Shown here one piece after another: positions 1-12,022 of a stretch of 64,000 nt of DNA (position 1 is its first letter; the number at the start of each line of letters is the position of its first letter). Origin of the DNA: Tetracladium setigerum (Eukaryota; Ascomycota; Leotiomycetes; Helotiales); contig PZJY01000010.1 of assembly GCA_031472005.1 (NCBI GenBank), positions 992,001 to 1,056,000 on the forward strand, given 5' to 3'. Below the pieces are notes generated by a model that did no database searches, was not told the origin of the DNA, and saw nothing but the letters and a program-made list of their open reading frames with translations. The position numbers and the translations under genes were made by a program.

Positions 1-1212
1 TGTGTGTGTGGTGTAGTTTAAACTAGTTCATGATGAGGCGTAGATAGTTGCGTAGTTGCGTAGTTGCGCAGTCGTGTATAAAGAAGGGCGTTGGTTGGAA
101 AGGTGAGTAGAGCAGAAAGAAGGTGTAAAAAGTTGGTGTATTAACGACGACGACATCGCTTTCGTTCACCCTTGGAGAGGAGAGAAGATGGAACTTCAAC
201 TGCAACTGCCACCTGCAACGCCGAAACAAGCCATGACGAAGACACATCTTCGGACCACCGTATTCCTCTGCCTCCCTCCCAGCTGCTCCTGCTTTGGTGG
301 ATTAAAGCGGCAGGCCGACTTGGAGGAGAGCCAATGCCAATTCTCATGGCCTGTCCATGTTCCATCCATGTCCATCCATGTAGGGGGCGAGCGCGCACCT
401 TCCCATAGGTCGACACTGTTGAGAACCTTGCTGGTACCGTCTGCTAAGGACCAACGTAGTAAGGTACTTGTTATTTTGGAGGCCTTGCCTTGCTGCGACG
501 ATGTGCCGCGACCGAATCCACACACGGATGGATGATGCTGATGCTGATGCTGATGCGGCATTATTTCAGCTGCTGCTGCTGCTGAGTTTGACCTGTCGCG
601 CGCGCGCGCGCGTTGGAAATGAAGATATACTCCTACAGTACACACACTTTCAACTTGCACCTGGCCGCCCTCAACAAGCAGGATAAGTCCAATTCCTTGG
701 GACAGGTCAGGCAGGGCAGGCAGAGGTTGGTGGTGCTTCACAAACGCGATCGATACCAACCTCACTCACCCTCTGATTGGCCCGGATGGAGCCGGCATCC
801 AAGATTGCCTTTTCAGCAGAATCCCATAATAATCCCATCCCATCCATCCACATCCCATGCCAGAGCTGCCTGCAAAAAATATTTTAGGCTCCAAATTCAT
901 CTTTCTTGTTTGTATGTGACCACGTTGTATTGTGTGTGAGCGAATACAGTACTCAATACCCAATAGTAATATTTATCTATCAAACCACATAACAGATGCC
1001 TGCATCCTACTCTTCTCTTGTATCATTGTGAAATCTCAAACACATCACAAGCGAGCTTTGTTGTTCTTTCTTGTCCGGACTCATAGATACCCGCTTGGCC
1101 TTGCTTGGTACGGCAGTACGGTACATCCTCACCTCTCGGCTGAGTCCAATATATTATTTGAGCCTCATCGCTAAACATCTATCATCCAGTTTCTGCAAAT
1201 CCACCCACAATA
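1..1212. other. intergenic, no supported gene
   Basis: I see no conserved protein in any frame. The stretch holds simple-sequence tracts: a TAGTTGCG-type tandem near 46-70, a CTGATG tandem near 534-556 and an alternating CG tract near 598-613. The longer open frames here are made of these repeats and read as low-complexity peptides. The last few hundred bases, rich in pyrimidine near 1200-1250, are probably the promoter and leader of the EBP-like gene. Confidence 0.6.
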
Positions 1213-2349
1213 ATGCCATCATCTTCTTCTTCCTCCCACCCCTACTACCCCAAAGATGCCATCCTCTCTGGCACCTTCATTCCCAATCACTGGAGCGTTT
1301 CCAATCTCATTACCACCTTCGCAGCAGGATGGGCTGTCATTCTCGGCCTCACCCTCTTGACCGTTCGAAGAGTAAACCCCAAGTTAAAATCTCAGATCAA
1401 GCTCTAGTCCTCTGGTTTGTCCTGAGTAAGTCAACCCCCTCGTCATAGCTCCCCTCTACTTACGATGGCCACTTCTACTGCCAAACCATATATTTTCATT
1501 CATCAATACAAACCTTACCCTCCCTACCTACTTCCTTCGCCCAAGTCGCTCTCTAGGTACCCAACACTAATCCTTTCCATACAGCCGGTTCAATCCACTG
1601 CTTCTTCGAAGGCTACTTCATCTACAACAATACTCGCATAGCATCCAACACCGATTTCTTCGCTCAGCTATGGAAGGAATACTCCCTGTCTGATTCTCGC
1701 TACATGACATCCGACCCCTTCCTCCTCTGCATCGAGAGCTGGACTGTCGTATGTTCTCTCCTCAACTTTTCCCCATCTCCCATTCCATTCCATCCCATCC
1801 CCATCCCCATCCCCACGCTCACACCAATAAGAATAATAATAATGATACTAACTCACCACAGCTAACATGGGGTCCCCTCTCCCTCCTAACAGCCTACTAC
1901 ATCACCACCGCCTCGCCCTACCGACACTCAATCCAAGCCCTGGTCTCCACCGGCCATGTCTACGGCAATCTGCTCTATTTCAGCACTTCTCTCGTCGAAG
2001 ATTTCTATCACGCAAAGGCCTTTTATCGTCCCGAGCCCTTTTATTTTTGGGTCTATTTCGTCGGCATGAATGGGATTTGGTTGGTTATTCCTGGATGTGA
2101 GTTTTGGTTTTATTCTTTGTCTTTGCCCTTTTCCTGATCTTTTTTTTGGAGAATGAGGAAGGGATTGCGGTCCTTTTGACAGGCGGGGAAATGAATAATA
2201 GAGGGTATGAGCTCTATTATCGTAAAGTACTAATGTATCCATGATGTTCACCAGGGTGTTTATGGAGTAGTATCATCCAAACAGCAAAGGCATTCCGCTT
2301 CCAAACCGCCGCCGCAGAGAAGGAAGAAGCTTGGAGGAAAGTTATATAA
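1213..2349 (+). CDS. emopamil-binding (EBP/EXPERA) family protein
   Basis: Predicted integral ER membrane protein of the EBP family, whose members catalyse sterol delta8-delta7 isomerisation; the exact substrate here is inferred. Four exons fit: 1213-1425, 1585-1748, 1862-2096 and 2255-2349, with GT...AG introns of 159, 113 and 158 nt. Recognisable family segments are the first helix ending in RRVNPKL, FFEGYF after intron 1, FAQLWKEYSLSDSRY in exon 2, TWGPLSLL and YHAKAFYRPEPFYFWVYFVGMN in parts in exon 3. Exon 1 is broken: after RRVNPKLK the frame stops at 1405-1407, while the continuation DQALVLWFVL lies in the neighbouring frame. One extra A in the A run at 1386-1389 would join them. I think this is a sequencing deletion; a real frameshift pseudogene is the alternative. 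Confidence 0.85.
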
Positions 2350-3770
2350 CCATAAGCAGCCGCGCTCTTCCTCTCAACATAAAAACACTTTTAAAAAATC
2401 GTCAACAAATATTTAATGCCTTCAAATTTCATGCAATTTTTGAACAGCGAGCGAGCGAGCGAGCAAATAGATATGATTTTTTAAACAGCTTTCTCTATAC
2501 AAAGAAAGGTGCACGGGCCTTCGAGAGCTTGGTTTTGAGAGAAACGTTGACCTGGCGTGGGACACGTTAGTGACGTTCCCCAAACGGATTAAAAGTTGGT
2601 GAAAAACTTCACGCCCTCCTCCTTCCTTGCTCTCCCCAAAATCACCAAGCAGTATATCATATAAATGCAGTCTCGATATCTCATCAATCTATATATCAAA
2701 TCGTGACAAAACTCAACAACTCCGCACCACATCCCTCAACATCCCAAGATCTTATTATTTCTACACACGCGAGAACGGGTCGTGTTTATCCAATAGTTCA
2801 TCTGTATCTCCTGTACAAGATGGACTTGATTCTCAAAACACCTCGTAGTACCAACCTAGGTACCCTTTTCCACTTCCATTCCACAAGTTCCCGTCATACA
2901 CCTTGTTCCCCCGGTTATTGATCAGCAGCTATCGAGTAGAGTAAAAAGGCGCAGCGCTTGTACTCTGGATGTTCCATCGTTTTCTTTCGTTCGTTTCATT
3001 TCGTTCTGTTCATTTCGTGGTACGAGAGAAGAAGAGAGATGAAGGGAGCATTGTACACACAATAACTGCCGTTTGCTGTGATGCTATGAGTATGACGTTG
3101 GAATGATCAGGTGACTACCCTACCTGCTCAGGTAGGTAGGTAGGTAGGTAAGAAGGGGTTGTGAGAAAATCTTCAAAGCGGCAGTGAAGGTTCTCTTGTA
3201 TGTACCTTATCCATGTATGGTTGTATATCGATATATGTTATGTACCTACCTAGATAACTGAAGTAAGGTACCTATGTATGTACTCGAGTGCCTATGTAGG
3301 TAGCCGAGACAAGACAAATATCGGATGAGTGATATACTCAATGAGATCGGATGGCGTGCATGCATTATGGTGAAAGTTGTGTAAGGTACGGGGACCTACC
3401 GTGTGTAGGTAGTAAAAACATGCCCAATTAATGAAAAGATGAGATGAAATCTTGTATTTCGCAAAACACGTTATATACTAAAGGGCTGGATAGGTGCTGA
3501 GGGGTGACGGGTAGGTGGGTGGGAGTTGAGCCTCTCGTATGGGCGTGTATCTCGGATCAGCACTTTCCTATTTCCTCTTTTGGGGTTTGGTAAAAAACTC
3601 GTAAGTATTCATATTTCTTTTTCTTCTTTTTTTGCATTGAGTAAAATCGTAAGTAAAGGTCTATATTGTACTATACAAATCTAAAGGTACCTACTCTGCT
3701 ACTCCTACAATCTACCGTTCTTCATCTCCCACTACTTTCTTTCTCTTCCTCTCCATTTCCTTTCATCCAC
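2350..3770. other. intergenic, TAGG-type repeats
   Basis: This 1.4 kb lies between the EBP-like gene and the 3' end of ALG7. It holds a GAGC tandem near 2448-2464 and many scattered CCTACC/GGTAGG motifs, including an uninterrupted GTAGG tandem near 3131-3150. The only open frames are short, without conservation I can recognise. No RNA gene was seen. Confidence 0.55.
3131..3151. repeat. GTAG/TAGG tandem microsatellite
   Basis: About five perfect copies of the tetramer TAGG directly follow the sequence GCTCAGG. Related CCTACC or GGTAGG words recur at about 3242, 3295, 3405 and again near 61628-61640, so the motif is dispersed in this genome's intergenic DNA. Confidence 0.85.
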
Positions 3771-5643
3771 TCATTTCAACGTCCCCAGATTATCAACCTC
3801 GAAGACCAACAGGGCAAAATTATGCCTCACAAACAATCCCATTAATCCCAAGACCGCCTGCAACACCATCAACTCCGTAGCCAGCCTATCCTCCCTCCTC
3901 GGCCCCCACCACACCAACCACAAATTCAACAACGTGAAATTCGTACTCTCAGTAATAACACCCTGCTCATCCACTGTAACTCTCAAGAGTCTCAAACGAT
4001 GCAGCAAATGTAGAAAGAGGGCTACAATCCTCTTGGGCGGGGCGGAATCCCATGATGTGACAGAGGCTTCCAAAAGACCGGTGCGAGCGTTGAAACGAGG
4101 GAGACGGTGGCGGGGACAGGGGATGAGACGGAAGAGTTGCGGTGCAGAGTAGATGAAATTAAAGATTTGAGGGACGAAGAGGAGGAGGAGCGTTTTGGAG
4201 AAGTGGCCGAGTATGCCGACGACCGCAAAGACCATGCCGGCGAAGTAGCAGTATGTATCTCCGACGAAGACGCGAGCTGGGTACCAGTTGTGCCACCAGA
4301 GAGCGAGGGAGACGCCGAGGAAGGGGAGGAGCATGTAGAGTGAGAAGAGATGCGAGTCGGTTGCTGGGTGGGGGTAGGGGACAAAGAGGTAGAAAGTGTC
4401 GTTGAGAATTAGGAGGAGGGCGATTATGATGGATTGCGTTACTTCGATTCCGTTGATGCCCGCAAGGATGTTAATGCTGTTCGGGCAGAAAATGGAGATG
4501 GCTGCCATGTAAATGTAGTAGAGGGGGCCAAGATCGAAGAGATTCCCTAAGTAAGGGCGAAGGGGGATCGGAACGACGATTTGAGTGACGCCGAAGTCGA
4601 CAAAGTAGACGGTTAAAATGGGGATCGAGGCAAACGCTGGGATGAAGAATTTGTGGCGCCATCGGATATCGAAGAGGTCATCGCCAATGCCGAGGATAGT
4701 TACTGTTTGGAGGGAGAGGAGACCGGAGATGTAGGAGAGGAGCTAAGTAATATGTTAGTTTTGCTTAGAGTAAAGGGTGTATCTGAATATCTTTTGAAGT
4801 GAGAAAAAGGTGTGAAATGCATTGGACCTTGCCGCATGCGTTCAATCTAGAATCTTTTTACCGGAGCGTAAATGAGGTCATTGGTACTATTCCAAACAAC
4901 TTCTCAGTTTCTGATCAGTTGAACCACGGGAGGAATAACTATTCATACTCAAGATTCTCTATTCACCTGGTGAAGAGACTAGTCCAGGTAAACTTTTATA
5001 CTTCAACATCAGAAATCATCCACACTTCTTTCAAGCGAGGACAGATAGCACCAGTGTAAAAGAATTGTGAAAAGAAATTGAGTTTGAAATGTGAAGAAGG
5101 CTATTCCCTCAATCACTTGAGAGAGGGAGGCGGCCGCGAGAACTCATGCAACCTTTACATAAAAAGAAGCCTGCTTCTCTCAATTTAGAATATGCTCAAA
5201 AATTGCAATTCTTACCTTGCTATGAGGAAATCTGTGCAAAAACCTTCCCGTCTCCACTATATGAATCTCCTTCACCACATCCCTATTCCCACCCCCGAAG
5301 TTGCCTCCACAATATCCTTGTAAAAGGGGAAAGGGATGAAGCAAATGATAGCCATGATATAAACCACCGCACAAATTGCACCCATAGTCTCGGGAATCTC
5401 CCTTTTATTCGTCTTGCTCATGTCCTTCCCCGTTAACCCAGCTTTCATGAAGGTAGGGCCAAGCCATCGTATCATGGCATATGAGGCAGCGAAGGAGAGG
5501 ATGCTGAAGGCGAGACATGCTATCAGCGGTTCACCGTCGTCGTGGAAGGTGTTGGCGATTATGGCAAATGAAGCGAGAGAGATAGAGGAGAGTGTGATGC
5601 TTTCAGTGGTGGAGAGGGAGGAGCTTGTCGCAGAAGAAGACAT
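3771..5643 (-). CDS. ALG7: UDP-GlcNAc:dolichyl-P GlcNAc-1-P transferase
   Basis: Polytopic ER membrane enzyme that transfers GlcNAc-1-phosphate from UDP-GlcNAc to dolichyl phosphate, the first step of N-glycan precursor assembly and the tunicamycin target. Family blocks are all visible in order: WLGPTFMKAGLTGKDMSK, NKREIPETMGAI, GRFLHRFPHSK, ILGIGDDLFDIRWRHK, FCPNSINILAGINGIE and FVGDTYCYFAGM. Exon 1 runs 5643-5216 and exon 2 4742-3771, with an unusually long 473-nt intron (4743-5215). I chose the ATG at 5643 (CCACC context); an in-frame ATG at 5664 is possible. Exon 1 is frame-broken: EATSG at about 5290-5300 leads into a stop, and the true continuation GGNRDVVKEIH is in the next frame. One extra G on the coding strand (C run 5292-5296) restores it. 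It shares a 370-bp divergent promoter with SEH1. Confidence 0.95.
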
Positions 5644-6012
5644 GGTGGTTTGCCGTAAGACCATGTTTGGTGGGGTGGTGAAGGAGGAAGAGGAAATGCT
5701 CCTTCAGGTCAGGAGCATAAATCTAAAGGGTAGAAGGACAAAATAAAATAAGATTGACAATACCAAACATGAATTGTTAAAAACGACGCATCAGAAAGGA
5801 TCTGGTTAAACACATGCCACCACAGAATCTAGAAGGGCGGTTGTTAGCGAAAGGCCACGATGTCAAACTGCAGAAAATAGCAACCTTATTGCAGTTAAGC
5901 TTTAGGGACACACTAGTGCCCCTCACTCCCCGTCGCGTCGCCCAGAGCTCCGAGCTCCGACAACCACAGTTCAACATTCATCAAATACGTACCCAGACTC
6001 GTCAAAGCAACC

Positions 6013-7313
6013 ATGGCGCCAATGATGGATATTGGCTATCTTGGAGAAGCGGATAACAAAGACTCATTCGCTATCCTACCTCATGGTCACCGGGATATGG
6101 TCCAGGCCTCGGCTTTCAATCGCTCTGGGAATCGCTTTGCGACAGGATCCGTGGATGGCAAGATCAAGGTCTACAACCGACACAGAGACGGCTCTTGGAA
6201 CCTGTGTGATACATGGGGGGCTCATACTTCTGAGATTTTACAGGTAAGCTTTAGCTTACCGCTTGAAAGCAGAAGGTCAGCTAACACTCCAAGATTCAAT
6301 GGCTTCCACCCTCAATCTACCCGAACCTCATCGCATCAATTGGCACAGACGGGCGCTTCAAGCTTTGGGTAGAAGATCCCACCATCGCTCCTGGTAAAGG
6401 CAGACGATTCAACTCACACGGCAACAAACCAGTCTGGGAAATGCGGTCGCAATCACGATCTACGTACACATCCTTCGCCATCAAGCACAACAGACAGACA
6501 CGGCATACCTATCTCGCCCTCATAAACCGCAGCGCACTGCTCACAGTCTATGAGAACGAGGAGCCAGAGAATGTGGAGAGCTGGACGGAAATGGACCGAG
6601 TGGATGTATGTGATAAACCACAAAAAGGGGAGGAGACATCTTTCAGACTGGCTTTTGATCCAAACTTGGAGCCTTGTTATAATGCCATTAGACAAGGAGT
6701 AGATCGGGACTCATTCGGCATAATCGTGGCAAGTATGAACCGCGCTAGCATATGGCGTGTGAGGGAGATTGCCCACGGTGTGAGTCTGGGATCTTCGTCA
6801 AGTAAGGAATTATATATGGCTGCCGAGCTGAAGGGACATCGGGGCTTGGTGAGAGATGTGGCATGGGCTCCGGGAAATATTAGGGGCTTTGACATTGTGG
6901 CTACGGCTTGCAAGGATGGCTTTGTGAGGGTTTTCCAAATCACTACTCCCTCCAATTCGAAGAAGGAGCTGAAGAGCAAGGATTTCACTAAAATTCCCGA
7001 TCCGGTTGTGGTGTCGTCTCATAGGACTCCTGATAATGGGGTTAGGAATACTCCTTCGGGGATTGGTGCTGGATTAGCAGGAGTGAGATCTGTGAGGACA
7101 CTTGAGGGGCATGGGAGGGAAGGGGAGGTTAAACATATTGCGAAGGAGGTGTCGAAGCTAGACCCGGGCCGAGCTCCGGTTTGGCGGGTGGAGTTTGATG
7201 CAGATGGGCAGTTGCTGGGGTCGACGGGGGATGATGGGAAGTTGACGTTGTGGAGGAGGGAGCCGAGTGGCAGTTGGAGCAAGAGTACCGAGTTGGCGAT
7301 GGAAAGGAGTTAG
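6013..7313 (+). CDS. SEH1: WD40 nucleoporin/SEA complex subunit Seh1
   Basis: Seh1 is a WD40 beta-propeller in the nuclear pore Y-complex and, with Sec13, in the TORC1-regulating SEA/GATOR complex. Two exons are supported: 6013-6243 and 6294-7313, joined by a 50-nt GT...AG intron, giving about 416 residues. Typical blades are visible: HGHRDMVQASAFNRSGNRFA near the N-terminus, WLPPSIYPNLIASIGTDGRF just after the intron, LKGHRGLVRDVAWAPG in the middle, and WRVEFDADGQLLGSTGDDGK near the end. Start ATG 6013 lies in an ACCATGG context. No frame break is seen. Identification rests on block order and spacing; another Sec13-like propeller is less likely because of the long inserted segment between blades 5 and 6. 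Confidence 0.9.
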
Positions 7314-8400
7314 TAATGTTTGAATATGTAGGGAGGGAGGTCGAGCTTATGATAGCTGCTAGCGATGAAATTTGGCGTTGGTGGTATATCATGGTGTGGA
7401 TTTTACATCGGCGAAGACTTTTACATTACGATGAATAACATTTCTCAAAGCACGAGTCCGAGAGTCACCGTTATGGGCACTTTGCTCCATCATCTCTAGA
7501 CGGCTAACCTCAACCAATCATCTAGGTAGGTCCCTAACCAGCACATCCAGCAAAGAAGGCAAGATCTAATGAACCCTTCTTCATGCCACCGCCCCAGGCA
7601 GATGAACACAATGAAAAGAAGTAGACCCAATTTTCCCCTCAAAGGGTGAAAAGAGAGCAATCAAAAATTCCGACCGCCAACACCCCGTAGGATGTTGAAC
7701 GATTCTTGCCTCACGCGATGTGCAATGGCGGGCCAGGATCATAAACTTAGATAATCGTGAGCTATCAAGTTTCAGCCAACTAAGAGAGACAGAAAGGTTA
7801 GCAATCTGTCCTCGAGTGTTTCTGGGGGGTTGGATTGGAGCAACGCACGGTAAGTAATCAGAAAGAAGGAAAGGAAAAAAGAAGAGAGGAGGGAGACCTG
7901 TCATATATCTTGGTGAGGAGGAGGAGGGGAGCTAGTGGTTGGCCCGGTGACGGACGTTGAATGGTGAATGGTGAATTGCTTGGCGTGAAGGTGAGTTCTT
8001 TCCGGTCAGTTTGCCTTTGCTTGATGGACAAGATGTGCGCGGAGGGAGGAATATTCACTTCGATAGATTTAGGAGTGAGTTGTACATTTATATAGATTGT
8101 AATTCTCCTTTGTTACAAAGCAATCAATCTCTTCATTCGTTCTCTTGATTCTGTAGTTGCAGAGTGTGACCCAGCACTTTCAGCACCGCACGTCATCTTA
8201 GGTCGGTCCCTGACTCTCCGACTCAGCGCAGAGCACAGCCCAAACAAGCTCCCCGCCACTTTCAACCGCAAGCCTCTCCAATCACCAGATCGATCTGCCT
8301 CCATAACTCCAGACCGTCGGCCTGCTCCCCAACCTCACCTCTCCACCCTTCCCTCTCTCTCTCTCCAAACCACCAACACAACATTTGCTAGATCGCAACG
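7314..8400. other. intergenic, no supported gene
   Basis: The stretch separates SEH1 from the NPC2-like gene. Open frames on the minus strand (about 7581-8058 and 8113-8304) are short, lack recognisable motifs and look incidental. The last 100 bases are CT-rich, with a (CT)n tract near 8354-8364, a common leader type in filamentous fungi just before a start codon. Confidence 0.55.
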
Positions 8401-9073
8401 ATGAAGTATTCAATCAGTATCCTCACCCTACTTTTCAGCACCCTCGTCGCCTCCGAGGGCTTGTCCTTCTTCGGCGGCAAGCAAAAGGTCCTCGGCGACG
8501 TTGCGGTCCCAGGCGATAACCCTCTCACCTATTGCCAAAGCGATCACAGCGGTGACCTTCTCGTTCTCGACCACGTTAACTTGGACCCTAATCCTCCTGT
8601 TGCGTACGTCCTCTACCTGTCCCTTCCTTCCATTCGACTTATCTTTCCACCTGAAAGCAAGGCAGAGACTAATCAAAGATCTTGAACAAACAGTGGATCC
8701 AACCTTACTATCGAAGCCGTGGGAACCCTTCTCGCCGATGTGAAGGATGGCGCATATGTGGTCATCCAAGTCAAGTATGGCTTGATCCGTCTGGTCAACA
8801 CCAAGACAGATCTGTGTGAGCAGGTCTCGAATGTGGATTTGGAGTGTCCGATCAAGAAGGGCAAGGTCACCGTCAAGAAGGATGTCGCTTTGCCAAAGGA
8901 GATTCCTCCCGTATGTGAACACCGCCGCCATGCTTTCGCCTCCATACTTCTTATTGGTTGTCGCAATACTAATTACTGTGATCGTGCAGGGAAACTACAA
9001 TGTCTTCGCTGATGTCTACACCGTTGATGATAAGAAGATTGTGTGTTTGGAGGCAAGCGTTCACTTCGGCTAA
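8401..9073 (+). CDS. NPC2-like PG/PI transfer protein (ML domain)
   Basis: Small secretory or vacuolar lipid-binding protein of the MD-2/ML family, known in fungi as phosphatidylglycerol/phosphatidylinositol transfer protein and homologous to NPC2. Three exons: 8401-8603, 8694-8910 and 8990-9073, with introns of 90 and 79 nt, giving 167 residues. The N-terminus MKYSISILTLLFSTLVASEG is a clear signal peptide. The ML fold is supported by VPGDNPLTYC, LTIEAVGTLLADVKDGAYV, LCEQVSNVDLECPIKKG and the ending NYNVFADVYTVDDKKIVCL, with paired cysteines in the expected places. Length is normal. No break is seen. Confidence 0.92.
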
Positions 9074-9606
9074 ACGAATGTGAAGGGGGTTTTGTAATGG
9101 GGAGAATCAGTTGGGGGGAGTAGCCAGATTCTCGATTGTACATGCGCGAGGATGGGATCGTAATTGGAATGTTACTGCTTTCTTTTCATCGCATTATCTC
9201 ACTGTTGGTCCTAATACAGATACCTTGAGCATGGAGTTATTTTCTTGGAAAACAGACGCATTGCGAATATGACTTCATTGGAACTACACACCAATCATCA
9301 ATGAATCTTTGTTGCAGTTCTTTTGAATGCTTTGCATCTGACATCTGGCTTGTGATCATTGGTCCTGCCTTCCAACCTTGGCAGTTGCAACTCGAAGTTG
9401 GCTTCGTACTGTCTTATGGCAGGCACATCAATTTCCAGGAAGTTTGAGTTGTACATGAAAGAGACTGTATTCTTGATATGTTCTCATTGTCTTAACACTG
9501 CTTATCAAAGTATCCGTCCCGAATGCACCCGCAGAGTAACGCCAGGGCTTCATCTGATCTCTTGCCCAACGGTCCCCATCTATAGATAGACACAAGCATC
9601 TATCAT
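9074..9606. other. convergent intergenic region
   Basis: This lies between the 3' ends of the NPC2-like gene and VMA7. Open frames are short and unrecognised. It probably holds the two 3' untranslated regions; I see no RNA gene. Confidence 0.5.
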
Positions 9607-10184
9607 CTATTCCCCAAAGAGTCTTCGCACTCTTCTTAGCACACTATCTTTCTCTGGATCGTATGGATGGTCCTTGCTGGGAATCTCGAGCAGGGCTGGG
9701 AAGGCCGCAGTGTAGGTATCGACTCGGTGACGTATTCTCTCTGCAATCTGTGTTACAGGTCAGAGAAGGATCTGAAAGTTTCGCTGGACTCTCCAGGCTG
9801 GTATCAATCATCGTATCTTACATGTTGGTTGATCAAGAGAATGCCAATATCCTTGCGCTCGGTGGTAAAGCGATCGAAAGCTTCCTCAATTGCCGCATTG
9901 TCGGTCTTGCTGTCGACAACAAGAAAGTTCTTCTGCGAATCTGGAGGAGAGGTGACATGCTGGATCTCCAATCAGTCTGTGTGGTCCGAAGATAGGGACA
10001 AATTGCAATGCTCTTACGCCAACGCCTGCCAGTAGCAGTCCAGTTACGGAGTCCTGCGATTAGGTACTGATTAGCTGGGCAAGTACTTTAACTCAATCGA
10101 TGGCCTGGTGATGCCCAAACTCACCTCATCCCCAATTACGGCGAGGAACTGCCTGTCCTTATAGGCCGAAGGTTGGTTTGACAT
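9607..10184 (-). CDS. VMA7: V-type proton ATPase subunit F
   Basis: Subunit F sits in the central stalk of the V1 sector and couples ATP hydrolysis to rotation of the vacuolar proton pump. The gene is split into four small exons, so no single open frame shows it: 10184-10125, 10053-10018, 9959-9822 and 9747-9607. All introns are GT...AG and every junction is in phase 0. The joined product is 124 residues, matching the family (about 118-125). Telling blocks are [57 protein letters not shown] and the ending [13 protein letters not shown]. It is transcribed divergently from NUR1 across 330 bp. Confidence 0.96.
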
Positions 10185-10514
10185 AGCTTTTTGTTGACAG
10201 CAGTCAATAAGGTGAATGCTTCTTCTACCAGCTACCCATTTACAGCTGCGGCGTGCGCTGGGTAGCTCCCCTCAGGTGAAATGGCGCTAGCGGTTGTCCA
10301 GCATTCAGCATGCGAAATGCCCCCTGCCCTTGAAAGTGAAGCGAGCAGGCTCCACCAAGACTTTCAGAAGCTCTGCAAACGTGTAAACAAAGCAACCAGC
10401 GGACTACAGCAACTGACTGACCAGCTTTCACGACAACTCAACTCGCCTGACACTTCTCGCACACAGATATCCGTCTGATGATGTGAGGAAGGAAACACGA
10501 CAATCTCGCCCATT

Positions 10515-12022
10515 ATGCCGAGACTCATTCGCCGGAAACCGCTGCTTGATCGCATCAAGGATTACCTGCATCCTGGCGATTTCTTGCTCTGGCTGTCAGA
10601 GGAGGTCGAGACGAGAGATTGGGACTCGAAGCATTTTGCAACGCCGCTCGCCCTAGGCTTCATTTCACTCTTTTGATTGCGAGGGCCAATACGGGAGTTT
10701 CTGGGACGAGTAAAGGGGATGATGTGTTTGGAGATGATTATTCAGGGACTGGATGGTTGAGCTTTATTGTTGTTTACCCCTCCTCCTCCTCCCTGCCTTG
10801 AGACGCCTTGCTAATATTATATCTTCAATAGGCTTCTTTTCTGGTCTACTTAACGACCCTCATTTCTGTCCTTAATGCCGCATATACTTTTACACGAAAG
10901 CGACACTACCGCTTATTTGAATCCTCCATCGATGCGCCGCAAAACACTCCTTCGGCCCGCCGCGTGCGTGTAGATTCTTCGCCTGTCTCTTCTTCTCCCT
11001 TGCGATTCCTTACCAACATACTTGGAGATACGAGTGCAGATTCCAGGGCACATCCCGATGCAACAAGGGATGTATGGGAGATTGCTGTGTGGGATCCACT
11101 GCCAGTTTGTCTGCGCCTGTTCTGCCTCTTCAGTCCAGGCCATGTTTTGGTCTACTGGCTCTTCCTCCCTACACTCTCCTCCGATCCACGGCCCAGCATG
11201 ACGGTCTTTACGACACTGATCTTGGAAATTCTACTATCATCACAGCTTCTTCTCCTTCAGTCGACATTCTCACAGCAAGAAAAAGACTCGGCAATTATTT
11301 CCAAAGAAGTCCTAAATGAGTATGACATCAAATATGTGCATCCACGCCTAAATCCACTCGCACGAGACGTAGGCACACAATTCTCTGGACCTGACTCCGA
11401 GCGAGACAACAACATTGAAACCCATACACCAACCATCATCATCAAACGCGAATACCGCACAAACCCAAACCCAAACTACGCCAAACACATCGACCCTGAG
11501 CACAAAACCAACATATCCCGACAAGTCATGTCTCCAGCTACGGTCTACACCCCATCAGCCTACGACTCCCGCGAGCCAACACCATTCAATAACGCCGCCA
11601 TAACACCCCGACCTCCAATCCGCCAACCGCAATTCCGTCAAAGTATAGGCGGTGCAGCAGTATCAACCGGCACCAGCACAGGTGACGGAGGCAGTCTCGG
11701 CGTCTTCCGCCACGCGAACTCACCCCTCAAAAAGGCAACGAGCATGTATGACATAGGAACGGGTCGACAGCCACCCCCCAGAACCTCATTCGACATGGCA
11801 GCACGTGAGATCTCTGAGCAGCGAGAACGAAGCAGAAGCCCAGCAAAGAGACAGAGTGAAGTAGCTCCTAGATCACTACTGGATAAAGTAAGGGATCCTG
11901 GAGATGGCGATAGGAGGTTGAGTGCTCCTTCGGGTGGTGGGGGTTTTGGTGTGAAGCCGAATAGAGGGCCTGGAGGCGCGGGATATGGAAGTCCGTATCA
12001 GAGAGGACCTTCAAGGTTTTGA
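10515..12022 (+). CDS. NUR1: nuclear rim protein Nur1 (DUF2418 family)
   Basis: Inner nuclear membrane protein; in yeast Nur1 with Lrs4/Csm1 and Heh1 tethers rDNA to the nuclear envelope. The sequence starts MPRLIRRKPLLDRIKDYLHP at 10515, continues WLSEEVETRDWDSK, then DDVFGDDYSGTGWLSFI, an intron at 10769-10831, ASFLVYLTTLISV, and membrane segments around 11120-11260. The C-terminal third is a disordered, Pro/Ser/Arg-rich tail ending GGAGYGSPYQRGPSRF. The frame is broken at 10671-10674: LGFISLF runs into TGA, and LIARANTG continues in the next frame. One more T in the T run repairs it. The splice donor at 10769 is a weak GTTGTT. An ORF at 10281-10478 upstream is not part of it. Confidence 0.9.

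Noticed and set aside
23..963. Several overlapping frames on both strands, the longest 196-765 minus
   Set aside because: Composition follows the local CTGATG and CG microsatellites; no motif, no splice logic and no conserved block.
1386..1389. Programmed -1 frameshifting in the EBP-like gene
   Set aside because: No XXXYYYZ slippery heptamer or downstream structure is evident, and the same one-base pattern occurs in many unrelated genes, which fits sequencing error better.
9663..10035. Two plus-strand frames of 110 and 122 codons
   Set aside because: They are the antisense of VMA7 exons, which join perfectly into a 124-residue V-ATPase subunit F.
10281..10478. 65-codon plus-strand frame (MALAVVQHSACEM...) between VMA7 and NUR1
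   Set aside because: No recognisable relative; it lies in the divergent promoter and its opposite strand is equally open. At most an upstream ORF.
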